Assembly: GCA_944739405.2 (NCBI GenBank)
Contig: OX123191.2
Location: 2,956,830 to 3,020,829, forward strand
DNA length: 64,000 nt
From: Euclidia mi
Lineage: Eukaryota; Arthropoda; Insecta; Lepidoptera; Erebidae
Direction: 5' to 3'
Below are positions 45,185-56,200 of this stretch, one piece after another. Made by a program: the position numbers and the translations under genes. Below the pieces are notes generated by a model. That model had not been told where the DNA came from, did not search any database, and saw only the letters and a list, made by a program, of their open reading frames with translations. Positions within the stretch are counted from its first letter, which is position 1. Each line of letters opens with the position of its first letter.

Positions 45185-46222
45185 TTTTTTTAACCGACTT
45201 CAAAAAAGGAGGAGGTTTACAATTCGTCGGAATCTTTTTTTTTTTATGTATGTTCCCCGATTTCTCTAAGACGCCTGGACTGATTTCGAAAATTCTTGTT
45301 TAGATTGAAAGAGAATACCTCCTAGTTGGTCCCATGCTCATCAGGTCAGGATCTGATCATGGAATCCTGAGCAATCGAAGGAACTCTTCAAATTTTATAA
45401 GAACACTTGAAGCGATTTGACCGTAACAACCCAATGCCGTCGAGTTTGGGCTCGTTTGAGTCGTCTTTTACATGGACTTTGATGCTAGATGATTTCCATG
45501 GTCTGATGATAGAGTTGGAAGGTAACCATGAGATTTTTGTGATACAATAACCCAATCTCATCGAGGTTAAGGTCGTTTGATTCGTCTTTACATGGACTTT
45601 GGTACTGGATGTTTACCAAACTCTGATGATGGAGCAGGAAGGTGGCCATGGGATCTTTGTAATACAATAACGCATTCTCATCGTGTTTAGGCTCGTTTGT
45701 TTTGTCTTTGGTATTGGATGATTTCCAAGATCTGATGATGGAACTGAAACGAACGTGTTTAGGCTATTTAGTTGAAAACAAAAAATACTTGAAATTACCA
45801 GAAAGGTAGGTACAGGTCTACATTTCAGAATTGAGGCACCACCTACATTATCCTATGTACCACCTATTACTACTTCTTATAAGTATACCACTAAAAAGCA
45901 AAAAAATAAAAAATATTTTTAAATAAAAAAAAACCAACTTCAAAAAACACAAAGGAACTAAAAAACAAAAAATAATTGGTTTTGGAGCAAACATTTTTGA
46001 ATTCGGTGCCAAGCCCTTACGCAAAAAGTTACTAAATTACAAACTACCTATTCTATCAACAACAAAAGTTATATAAAAATGTGTAGAGGTTTTATAGTCA
46101 GATCAGAAATACTTTGCTTGGCACCGACTCCAAAAATGTTTGCTCCAAAACCAATTATTTTTTGTTTTTTAGTTCCTTTGTGTTTTTTGAAGTTGGTTTT
46201 TTTTTATTTAAAAATATTTTTT
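45185..46222 (-). mobile_element. Composite AACCGACTTC repeat, copy B (inverted)
   Basis: In reverse order to copy A: the GAAGTCGGTT end with AGGAGGAGGTTTACAATTCG, about 2.5 tandem units of 120 bp (45,415-45,720), the linker (GGTCTACATTTCAGAATTGAGG) and the long palindrome (45,911-46,222). It lacks the GC-rich insertion, so it shows approximately the empty site. The short ORFs inside are repeat artefacts. Confidence 0.75.
45911..46222. repeat. Palindrome of copy B
   Basis: Arms of about 104 bp at 45,911-46,014 and 46,119-46,222, sharing AATAATTGGTTTTGGAGCAA and GGTGCCAAGC. Related to 12,580-12,893. Confidence 0.85.
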
Positions 46223-46781
46223 TACATCACTAAGAGATGGAGAACAATTTTATGTCGCCGATTTTATATGCTTTAAGCATGTTTGCCGTCGATGCTATGC
46301 TTGATAAAACTAACTTTTATCATGAACCAAAAAAATTATAAAAATAAAAAACCAAGTTATCCAATTTTGCCACACCAAGATATTGCAAACATACCGTAGT
46401 TAGCTAATTCTATATTGTAGTTATTCAGTTTTCCCACACATTAGATGAATTTGAATACATGAATTTGGGTCAACTAAGTACACTTATAGAGTTTTGAATC
46501 TAAAGAAATATTTAAACACGAAAGTTAGGCATTCTTAGTGAAAGTTTATTTGTGAAATTTTATCACTGATTATTGATCTCACATGATATAAAAAACCTAG
46601 TTTGAAAGTAGTAACATTGTATATATAAAAAAATAAACCTAAAATTACAATATCAAAATTAACAGAATTAGGTATGGCAACAAATATTATAATTATGTAA
46701 TAAAATCAAATAAATGACTTATTATAAATCTTCTAAAATCAACTAAAACAAAAAATAACTTTCCTTTGCATTAAGACATAC
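46223..46781. other. AT-rich spacer
   Basis: Nothing recognised. Confidence 0.5.
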
Positions 46782-48045
46782 TAGGGTGTTCTGAAAAGTT
46801 TCCGACCTCAACCCTGAAGGAAGCAGCACTCGTGAAAAAAGTGTTGTGGATGTAATTATACTTCTTGTGGCAGTTACTCACCAACATATTTTCAGCCATT
46901 TTGTACCAGTAGTTGCTGTTTAACAGCCATATGATTGAGTCGATGTGAGTGTTTTTTGTGAAAATGGGATTTTTTTGTATCGAGCTGTCTTTACATTCTT
47001 GTTCTTAAAAGGCAATACGTCGACGCCATTTAAATTTGATTAAAACTCTGTTTATGGGGACTCTGCTCCATCAACGCTAGGACGATGGTCCTAGCGTTAT
47101 CATCCAAGACTTACACGTCTGAGAGCCCGATGTCCACTTACTGGTCTAACCAGATATGACAGAATATCAACTTTTCCACAGAGCGACTGCCCTTTGACCT
47201 CCGCAACGCAAAGGGATAGCGATATTCCGTGGTTTAGACCAGTGTCAGTTTATTTGAGGGTACTGACTCCCCGTAACGACTGTCAAAGATCTTTATGACA
47301 GCCAGGACCGACGGTTTAAGGTGCTTCGAGGCACGGGGCAAGCGATAATTAACAATTTAATACGCACTTAACTTTGAAAAGTCATTGGTGCGTGCCGTGG
47401 ATTCGAACCTGATACCCTCTGCATGGACTGCCATTGGTGCCTCCATTAGGCTATCACTGCCTCTCTTCTCCATCATTTACCACAATGTAATTTTGGACAG
47501 CTGAATTTAAACCTAACAGATGAAGGTCCGGGACGTCCAATAACTGCAACCACTGACGATAACCTCGCTAAATTTCACCAAATGGTGCTAGACGACCGCT
47601 GAATTGAGTAAGAGAGATAGCAGAGGCTATGAAAATGACCAAAAAATGTATTCGTTACATATTAAATCAAGAATTAAGCATGAGCAAGCTCCCAGCGCGA
47701 TGGGTGCCGAGTTTGCTCACGTTAAGACCAAAACCGCGTTGACCCGTCGAATGAACATTTTTTAATGCTCTGTTTGCGTAGTTTAGGCCTAATAAATTCA
47801 AGTTTTGGTCCAATTCATGACTGTAGATGAACTGGATACACCATTATACTTCTAAATTAAAAACACATTCCAAACAGTAAATTGCTAAGGAGGAACCGAC
47901 TACAAAGGATAAAGGCCGTTTTTCCGGCTGGGAAAGTGATCCTGACTGTTTTTTTTAACCTGAATTAAAGGTAGAAGTCGTGCAAAAAGGTCCACATATG
48001 CAGAAAAGACTATATTACTGACATATATCTTCGTACATTTTATAT
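46782..48045 (+). pseudogene. Mariner transposase relic, split by a SINE
   Basis: A terminal-repeat-like start TAGGGTGTTCTGAAAAGTTT lies at 46,782. The transposase is readable in pieces: VYGDSAP just before the SINE (47,055-47,073), then after it FTTM-stop-FWTAEF and NLTDEGPGRPITATTDDN. Further on come HQMVLDDR, LSMSKLPARWVPSLLT, SAGKV-like PAGKVILTVFF (near 47,930) and VEVVQKGPHMQKR. These match the helix-turn-helix region and the start of the catalytic domain of mariner (irritans-like) transposases, which cut and paste at TA. Several stops and frameshifts are present, and the catalytic aspartates downstream are not found. The part after 47,650 recurs inverted at 51,110-51,577. Confidence 0.75.
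47074..47467 (-). mobile_element. Complete tRNA-derived SINE inside mariner, 8-bp target duplication
   Basis: CTCCATCA flanks both ends (47,066-47,073 and 47,468-47,475). On the minus strand: head GAGGCAGTGATAGCCTAATG, B box GGTTCGAATCC, body with CCGTCGGTCCTGGCTGTC and AAACTGACACTGGTCTAAAC, then GGTTAGACCAGTAAGTGGAC. It ends in an 11-bp hairpin (AACGCTAGGAC/GTCCTAGCGTT). This 394-bp copy defines the family that is also at 1,555, 20,725, 37,862, 49,195, 50,083 and 62,155. Confidence 0.85.
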
Positions 48046-48057
48046 TTATTTTGTCGC

Positions 48058-48180
48058 TGATTGCCTCCATGGCCCAGTAAATAACCTATGCGTCTGTTGA
48101 GCGAGAGGTCTTGAGTTCAATTCCCGGGTTAGGCAAGAGGGTAGAAAACTGATTTTTCCGAATTCTTAGTAGTAGAACGA
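48058..48180 (+). mobile_element. tRNA-SINE head in left palindrome arm
   Basis: TGCCTCCATGGCCCAGTAAA, GTTCAATTCCCGGGTTAGGC, CCGAATTCTTAGTAGTAG. The mirror copy is at 50,985-51,098 (minus). Confidence 0.75.
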
Positions 48181-48442
48181 AGTCTGGCAATGTGCCCGGC
48201 AACGTCAATAGACCCCCTTTTTACGTAGGACCTAAAATGCATGACATGGCCAAATGTGGGTGTAATAATTACAACTTCCGTCCACCTCTTCGGAGTATCG
48301 GTTTGCCACGTCACGCCTTGCTCGCTAACTCGCGAGGAATTTTTTCACCTTTAGGCTTTCATAATAGGAAGGGGGCGAATGTGAAACAATTATATTAACT
48401 ACTTCTTCTTATTTAACTCATTTCATCAGCCTATCAATCCTA

Positions 48443-48738
48443 GGGCGGCTTGAGATTAGCGTTTTATACGCGCGTATAAGCTCGTTTTTGGAAGCGCATG
48501 TAGGCGCGTATAGGCGCACCTTTTGGCACACGCGCAACTCGTACGAGCGATGACGCGCTTAGCCGTCAGAATCCATGTTGACACTGATAAGATGTCACTA
48601 CCGTTTCGAGCGAACACGCCGAAGTATGCTCGTTTACGCGAGTCCAGTTTTTTGAAGCGCGTAATGTAGCGCGCGTTTGAGCGCGTATGCTAAAACGACC
48701 GTATACGCACAGAAAAATACGCTAATCTGAAACCGCCA
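48443..48738. mobile_element. MITE in left arm only, CTA target duplication
   Basis: The ends GGGCGGCTTGAGATTAGCG and the complement of CGCTAATCTGAAACCGCC form imperfect inverted repeats around a CGCGTATA/GAGCG-rich interior. CTA occurs on both sides (48,440-48,442 and 48,739-48,741). The right arm reads straight through this site (CCACCTCCAGGACTG), confirming the insertion. Confidence 0.8.
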
Positions 48739-48744
48739 CTAGAG

Positions 48745-49190
48745 GTGGGCCTTCCCAGGATATGCCACAAGGCCCATTCTTGCGGCCAACAATACGCCTG
48801 CTGAGGCGTGGCCTTAATTTAAGAACCTGCTTTTAATCCACAGACCATAAGTTCCCCCATTCAATTTGCTATAACTCTGAACTATGTGAGTTACTTTTGT
48901 CTTCGCCCGATAATTTCGCGCTGGAAATTATCCATCAGCGAAATCCCTAGCATTGTCCTTTTCATAGCACTCTGAGACATGATGTGTAGGCAGTGCATTG
49001 CAGGACAGCCTAGTTTCAATGGAGTTGAAGGCATTTTAGTAATCCACAAAAGCCAGCCACAGCGGCCGATTGTACTCTTCGGATTTCGAAATAACCTATG
49101 AAAAAGTATGCTCTGTATGGATTTGGCCCACGGTACTAAAGCCTTTAAGAAACCTAACCTGCACCGGTGGCTAGAAGACATCAAATCTTG
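48745..49190 (-). pseudogene. RTE reverse transcriptase remnant, left arm
   Basis: Minus-strand pieces include a CGGCCGCTGTGGCTGGCTTT block encoding LWLAFVDYE-like sequence (the palm motif) and MSQSAMKRTMLGISLMDN (the QRAMERAMLG thumb motif), with internal deletions and frameshifts. The mirror copy is at 50,265-50,720 (plus). Confidence 0.6.
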
Positions 49191-49194
49191 ATGA

Positions 49195-49378
49195 CAGACA
49201 AAAGTAGGGAGGGGTGTCCATACCGCCCAGTCTTAAAGAGCTGCTCTCTGAGACTCGAGGCAAGCCATAATGAACAATTTAAACACATTACTTCGAAAAT
49301 TTTCTGCCTAGAATTCTAACCCCAACCCTGTGAATGGCAGTCTGTTGATATCTCCACTAGGCTATCGCTGCCTACCTT
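49195..49378 (-). mobile_element. tRNA-SINE, left arm
   Basis: Minus strand: GGCAGCGATAGCCTAGTGGA, GCCATTCACAGGGTTGGGG, then CTTGCCTCGAGTCTCAGAG. The mirror copy is at 50,083-50,260. Confidence 0.7.
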
Positions 49379-50082
49379 AGTAACATAATATGTCTAATAA
49401 TAGTATATCTGTTTACACTATAATTATCCGATTGTAATAAAGGCCCGGTAAAAACATAGCATATAGCACGTACTACTACTTCAAGTTGCAGTGAGTTTAG
49501 AATCTAAATCGATCATTTTGCTGTTTTCTGCTGCCTAGTTTAGATTTAGTTAGTAATTTTATTTTATTTGAAGCAAAATTGTTGTGGAGCCTCTAGAGAT
49601 ACTTCGTGGAGCCCTTGCGCTCCATGGAGCACACTTTGAGAATGGTTGATTTATAGGTTTACATTATTTCGCGCTAAGGTGAATTTGGCCAAAATCTGAG
49701 TTATTTAGTTCTTCCATTATACCCACGATATGCACGTAACAAAGTTATCGTGCAATTCAGTAGTACAAATTAGCGTGAAATAATGTAAATCTATAGACCA
49801 ACCATTCTCAAAGTGTGCTCCGCGCAGCGCCAGGGCTCCACAAAGCATCTCTAGAGGCTCCACGAAAATTTTGCTCCAATTAAAATAAAATTACTTAAAT
49901 ATAACTTAATCACTAGGTAGCAGAATACAGCAGAATGATCGATTTAGATTCTAAACTCACTGCAACTTAAAGTAGTAGAACGTGCAATATGCTATGTTTT
50001 ACCGGCGTTTTATTACAATCGGATAATTATATTATAAACAGATATACTACTATTAGACATGTTTGTTATGTTCCTAAGGTTG

Positions 50083-50260
50083 GAAGCGATAGCCTAGTGG
50101 AGATATCAACAGACTGCCATTCACAGGGCTCGGGTTAGAATTCTAGGCAGTAAATTTTCTAAGTAATGTGTTTCAATTGTTCATTATGGCTTGCCTCGAG
50201 TCTCAGAGAGCAGCTCTTTAAGACTGGGCGGTATGGACACCCCTCCCTACTTTTGTCTGA
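50083..50260 (+). mobile_element. tRNA-SINE, right arm
   Basis: GAAGCGATAGCCTAGTGGAG, CTGCCATTCACAGGGCTCGG, GCTTGCCTCGAGTCTCAGAG; the mirror of 49,195-49,378. Confidence 0.7.
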
Positions 50261-50264
50261 CATC

Positions 50265-50720
50265 AAGATTTGATGTTTTCCAGCCACCGGTGCAGGCTAG
50301 GTTTCTTAAAGGCTTTAGTACCGGGGGTCAAATCCATACAGAGCATAATTTTCATAGGTTATTTGGAAATCCGAAGAGTAAACCCGGCCGCTGTGGCTAG
50401 CTTTTGTGGATTACGAAAATGCCTCCAACCCCATTGGAACTGGGCTGCCCTGCAATGCACTGCCTACACTACATGTCTCTCAGAGAGCTATGAAAAGGAC
50501 AATGGATAAAGGATAATAGGATTTCGTTGATGGATAATTTCCAGAACGAGATTATCCGGCAGAAGACCAAAGAAACTGACATAGATCAGAGTTATAGCAA
50601 ATAGAATGAGGGAACTTATGGCCAGTCGTTTAAAAAGCAGGTTCTTAAATCAAGGCCACGCCTCAGCAAGCGTAGTGTCGGCCACCAGAATAGGGGAGGC
50701 CCACCTCCAGGACTGATAAG
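50265..50720 (+). pseudogene. RTE reverse transcriptase remnant, right arm
   Basis: Mirror of 48,745-49,190: AGAGCTATGAAAAGGACAAT and GATGGATAATTTCCAG blocks on the plus strand, ending CTTAAATCAAGGCCACGCC. It is more damaged than the left arm. Confidence 0.55.
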
Positions 50721-50984
50721 CTGATGAAATGAGCTAAATGAGAAGAAGTAGTTAATATACTTGTTTGACCATTATACGCCCCCTACCTATTATGAAAGCT
50801 TAAAGGTGAGAAAATACGTCGCGAGATAGCGAGCAAGGCGTGACGTGGCAAACCGATACTCCGAAAAGGTAGACAGAAGTTGTAATTATTACACCCACAT
50901 TAGGCCATATCATGCAATATTAGGTCCTACGTAAAAAGGGGGTCTATTGACGTTGCCAGGCACATTGCCAGATTTCGTTCTACT

Positions 50985-51098
50985 ACTGAGACTTCAGAAA
51001 AATCAGTTACCTACACTCTTGCCTAACCCGGGAATCGAACCCAAAACCTCTCGATCAACAGACGTATAGGTTATTTACTGTGCCATGGAGGCAATCAG
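50985..51098 (-). mobile_element. tRNA-SINE head, right arm
   Basis: Complement of a B box in AACCCGGGAATCGAACCC and of the head in TGCCATGGAGGCAATCAG; the mirror of 48,058-48,180. Confidence 0.75.
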
Positions 51099-51594
51099 CG
51101 ACAAAATAAATATAAAATATACAAAGATTTATGTCAGTAATATAATCTTTTCTACAAATGTGGACCTTTTTGCTCAACTTCTTCCTTCAATTTATGCTAT
51201 AGTTTCAATAATAAACATAGTATGCTGCAGTTATAGTTATCCCTTTCGATCTCTCTCCATGAACATCTCAAAAAGCAGTCAGCATCACTTTCCCAGCAGA
51301 ATAAACGGCCTTTGTCTTTGAAGTCGGTTCCTCCTTAGCAATTTACTATTTGGAATGTATTATTTATTTGGGCGTATAATGGTGTATCCACGTTTCATCT
51401 ACAGTCTTTATTTGGACCAAAACTTGGATTTATTAGGCCTTAACTACGCAAACAGAGCTTTAAAAAAATGTTCATTCGACGGGTCAACGCGGTTTTGGTC
51501 TTAACGTGAGCAAACGCAGCACCCATCGCGCTGGGAGCTTGCTCATGCTTAAATCTTCATTTAATATGTAACTAATTCTCATGCTCATGCTTAA

Positions 51595-52150
51595 ATCTTT
51601 AAGCTGTAACAAAATCAAACTACTAAGCCAACGTAATCAAAAGATACAGTTGTTTATCAAATACTCAGATCTATAACACCGTTAAGCTGTAATTAAATCA
51701 AACTTCTTTGTCAACGCAATCAGAAGAAACAGCCATTTAAGCATATTTTCAAACTCGCAACTACTCGCAAGGGAATCAAAACCTACAGGGTACTTCCCGT
51801 GAACTCAGAACGTCTTACATATATAAGAAAATTTCTATTATTATTTTTAGTTACATCACATAATTAAAATAATTTTAAAGGTACTTACTACCCCTTCCCT
51901 CATGAACCTGTAGAGGTATAAAATTGAAACGCATATCATATGCACAAGTCAAACCTAAAGGGTACTGCCAGTTGATCTAGAATCTTGAAATTTGGCATAA
52001 AGCTACGTTTTATAGCACATAGGAAGAAATTCTAAAACCTTAACTTTTTAGTTACATCACATATTTTTTTAAATAATTATATATACCTACAGGTTTGTAC
52101 GGAACCCTCGGTGCGCGAATCTGGCTCGCACTTGACCGGTTTATTTTTTA
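51595..52150 (+). mobile_element. Unclassified lepidopteran-type repeat
   Basis: Two tandem units (TAAGCTGTAACAAAATCAAA / TAAGCTGTAATTAAATCAAA) lead to AAACCTACAGGGTACTTCCC, a TTAGTTACATCACAT word used twice, and TACGGAACCCTCGGTGCGCG, ending in CTCGCACTTGACCGGTTTA. I recognise the order as a common non-coding repeat. Confidence 0.6.
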
Positions 52151-55100
52151 TCTGGTAGATAAGATCTATCCATGGGTGGTGAACCTGGGCCTAAATAAAA
52201 TAACTACATACAAGAGATAACTCCTTCCCTCATGGACACCCTAACAAAACAGCAAGTCACACATTACTACCATACAAGAGTATTAAATTTGGTATTAACC
52301 CGGACAAATCGTGTAAGTTCGCAAGTGGGGTCTAAGAGGTCCAACAGCACAAATTGTTCAACTCACGATACTAGAAGGGTTAACTGCCACCCGTGTTTTG
52401 ATTCAGCCAATTTATACAGTCGTAAATTTAATGTCAATTTTGACAACATGATTATGTTCCGAAGGAGTAATCAAAACACCCTTGCGATACAGAACTGACT
52501 GCTACATACGGCATATTAGTCTAAGATACTCGATATAGGATTATGTTAGCTATTGATGATTAGGTAAAGAAAATGATTTTGGCACTGATATGTTTTTCTT
52601 CTTTATCTACTATAATGCAACTATAATAACGTGAAAACAAACTCACATATGGCTGCAATTGTTGCGACTAGAAATAAGCATATGAATTACTCATCTTAAT
52701 CAAACTCCGTTGATCGTGAAAAATGAGGATGTTATATTTATACCAATCTTACCGAATATCTATGAGGTTGAAGTATTGAGGACAGGAGGACAACAAAATA
52801 TTACCTCCTTATTCACCGATCAAAATGCAAAAGTATTATATATTTATGTGAACATCCTATAAGATATAATGTTCTTGATACGGCAGGAACTTTTCTTAAA
52901 AAAATCCAAGGAACACACTGATCCTAAATAATGTTCACATAATACATGTAAGCTACATACACCGATACAGGAGCCGACATTACATTAAAACTTCACAATT
53001 ATTAGTTGAGAGTTTAATGAAAAGAGGCTCGCACGAAAACAGTAAATTGTGCCAAAAAGCGGATTCTCCATACTTTGCATGTTCTCGAATTTGTAACGCT
53101 GTACTTAGAAACTTTTTATTGTCTGCCTTTATATTTAAATGATGATAATTATAAACTAACTGTGCGTGTGACTTGGGTTGTAATTAACGTGAGGATAATT
53201 ATGCTTCGTGACTTTACGTTATCCTTCTGAAGAAGTTAGTTGGACACTTGCAAATATAGAAGATTCAAGTCATCAAAATATAGCAAATTCAGGCAAGACC
53301 ATTGAAGAAATCCTACATTGTACAAGATATCACAGCTGAACTGTATATTATTTTTATTATGTAGTTGTGATTTGTGCCTGGGACTGGTTAGGTTTTCAGG
53401 CTGCTAAAATGGATGATGAGCTAATAATAGGAGCTCCATGACAGTAATTTAAGCCGACAGCAAAGGAAATCCATATAAACTTAATTTAAAGTAAGGTATC
53501 ATCATAGCGATATCTACATAGGCAAACAAATGTTTTTAGAATCATTCAATTATTTCAGCATTTTCCAAAAATGTACGGACAAATGTGTCTAATCCATACA
53601 ATACGAATAAAACACCACACTATACATTTCGTAGTAATATTTTCCAATTCACCGTTTGGAATAGTGTCTAAAATAAAACATCGACCACGGAAAATAATTT
53701 TTGTCCGTCAGCCCGTTGATACTGGTCTATTGAATTATTCGGCTGGAATCGATCTGATGCCCTTTTGGTATAGAATTAACATGTATCTAAATACTGTTAG
53801 GAGAATTTGTTTGGTCCTCTACTAATAGATTACACAAAAATTTGAAATAGTTTTTATGTTGTATGAACTCTGAACATTCGTGTTCGAAAGAAAATCTGGA
53901 ATCAGAAATTCGGCCTCTTTCGTTCAGTTGCCTTGAGCAATTCAGCTGCGAGAAACTCGTCACTTCGTATCTTTACAGGTAAGTTTTGAAACCGTTACCC
54001 CTCAAAATAACTTAAAGTCCTTTTAGTTAAGGAATAAATGGTTTTGGTCACACAAATTTCGAATAAAAAGGCAAAACGTGCGCCCAAGATAAACTTCAGC
54101 ACAATATTACTATAGAGTTCGAGCTGCATGAACTAAAACTGCATGGAACATGAAGTGTTCATTACGATAAGCATAATGCCCGACGTCATTACACCATAAA
54201 ACCATCGATTACACCACCAAAACTATTACAGGACGAGGAAAATTACACGGGAAAAGCACCAGCCGTTCTAGTTTAGTGCTTACCGGGAAATTTTACTACC
54301 AATCAACACTGGAAAGACTTAAGTTCTAGACTGACCTATTTGGACGATAATTGATATGCTATTTTCGCACCTTTTAAACTGACCTACTTTGAGGTCAACT
54401 TGCAAGCAACCTCACATCATTTAAAGAAGTAGTTAAGAAGTACCGTAAAACCACATGTTTAATGAGCTGGTTGTTAGAATTATGCTATAAAATAAGTTGT
54501 CACCATTACAAGAAAATTCTTTCTATGGAGTTCTTTCCAAAACATGTCATTTGGTGACAAGATACCTAAAAAAATGATGGATGACTATGTTTTTTCTGCT
54601 AGCCTGCATTGTACCACGGCTGAGCAAAGACCTCTCATCTAGTCCTCAAAAGCGTCAAAAACGATTATGATAAATCTGTTTATTTATTCAGCCAGCATTT
54701 GAATGTGCTGTACCAAATTGCAGCAATACATATCTAGATACAAACGTATCGGGATCAAGTAAGAAACATTAGTTGGTACACAGTTTGGTTGTTAGTGTTG
54801 CCGATAAATCTCAGCCATTAAGTGGCGTCGGTACTAGCGCTAAGATTTGGACGGGACGTCTCGACGGCAGCCTAATTGGCAGCAGTCCTACTTCTTGTTG
54901 GTGGTCTACGGTTTAGTTTAAAAGCGGTTATATGCTAAACGATTCTCATAAATCTTTTCAGTTTACAATCTTAAAAACCATATTTACGCCATTAAGGTAC
55001 GAACCGTATGTAGGCTTCTAAAATCTAGAGAAATTAAAAACAAGTAGAGAGTTTAATTGCGTATAACGAATCTATATTTCGAGACAAAATTAATCGCGTG

Positions 55101-55184
55101 GTCAAATTGCAATAAAAATCTACTAATATAAGAATCTCCACGTAATGATAGATTACGAATAAAAAGTGCCACTATCCAATTTCC
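52151..55184. other. Spacer, about 3 kb, no gene seen
   Basis: AT-rich without recognisable domains. At 54,595-54,660 the minus strand resembles a LINE 3' end (GAGGTCTTTGCTCAGCCGTG). The ORF at 52,232-52,498 has no features. Confidence 0.5.
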
Positions 55185-55362
55185 ATCCTTGAGTGTCATA
55201 AGAGGCGACTAAGGAGAATACATGAAGCAAATAATATCTATGTGATAAAGCTGAAAACTTGACATCAAACTCTATAGGTATAATTTTACTCGTCTTACCA
55301 GGGTGGTAAAATTAGGAGAGGACTCCGTCCAGCAGTGGACTTTGAAAGGCTGTATGATAATA
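55185..55362 (+). mobile_element. LINE 3' end
   Basis: CCTTGAGTGTCATAAGAGGC, CTTACCAGGGTGGTA, GAGAGGACTCCGTCCAGCAG and AAAGGCTGTATGATAATA; same family as 44,885-45,083. Confidence 0.6.
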
Positions 55363-56034
55363 CAAGAATAACAAAACAATTTCTATGAAAGAAAATCATC
55401 TTTAATTCTAACTTTCTAGTGATTGACGATAATTTTATCGAATGCGGTCTAAGCATTTTATCACACATTTCTTCCTTCTTAATAAATGTCTTCAACAACC
55501 TCATCGTAGTTTCAATATTCGACAGTTACTAAAAATGCTAGTTCGGAAAGTAACATAGACCACAAGGCTTAAAATAGCTACCAGGAACGACACCGTACTG
55601 TACAAACAATGTACGAGTATTTTAATGATACATTCCTCTGCATTTTCATACATAATAGTTGGTTTGGCTTACACTTTGTCTTCGTGTAATTTTGTTTGTT
55701 ACTTGCGTCGTGTCTGGTTTCCATCAGAATAATAATCATACATGACCAAGGGCCTTACATCCTATACCTGGAAATAGAAATTAATAAACATACAATGAGG
55801 ATAGATAGGAGAGTCTGATATTTTGTTATAAAACGTTTCAACTTTTGCTTGAATAGAAAATAATAGTGTAAGAAAATTATGTAGTTACACCGTATAATAT
55901 AATCAATCAAACGAGCGTATCTCGCCAACAAGCTTTTTTAGATTGGCGAGGCAAATAAGAAAAGAATAAAAAAATATAATTTTGTAGGTAGGTTCGTTCG
56001 TCCGTCCTGTAGGTATTTGCGTTTAGATTAACTT
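55363..56034. other. Spacer
   Basis: Nothing recognised. Confidence 0.5.
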
Positions 56035-56200
56035 ACTCCAATGGCTCATCGACCCAAAGTGTGCCTTGGCTTCCAATACAAAACAACGCCACCTCACCCA
56101 ATCTTTTGCCACTTCTTGGCAATCATCAGCTTGAAGCTCCCTCAGATTCTGCTCTACAGCATCTTTCCAGCGGTATCTGGGGCGAGCGGCTAGATTAACT
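56035..56200 (-). pseudogene. LINE reverse transcriptase C-terminal fragment
   Basis: The minus strand reads ARPRYRWKDAVEQNLRELQA then DCQEVAKDW and AKAHFGSM. This resembles the RGRPKxRWxDxV..DL...W...A C-terminus of RTE-type LINEs. Only about 55 codons remain. Confidence 0.6.

Larger units (their letters stand above)
47650..51577. repeat. Large inverted duplication (palindrome), arms about 1.8-2.0 kb
   Basis: The left arm 47,650-49,677 and right arm 49,770-51,577 are reverse complements at roughly 90% identity by eye, with indels, around a 92-bp spacer (49,678-49,769). Each arm carries, from outside in, a mariner piece, a tRNA-SINE head, an RTE remnant, a second SINE and a block with GTGGAGCCTCTAGAGAT. 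The right arm contains the empty site for a MITE found in the left arm. Confidence 0.9.

Noticed and set aside
47650..51577. A foldback DNA transposon
   Set aside because: The arms contain independent SINE, RTE and mariner pieces, and the outer ends fall inside a mariner gene without terminal motifs or a target duplication. A segmental inverted duplication fits better.
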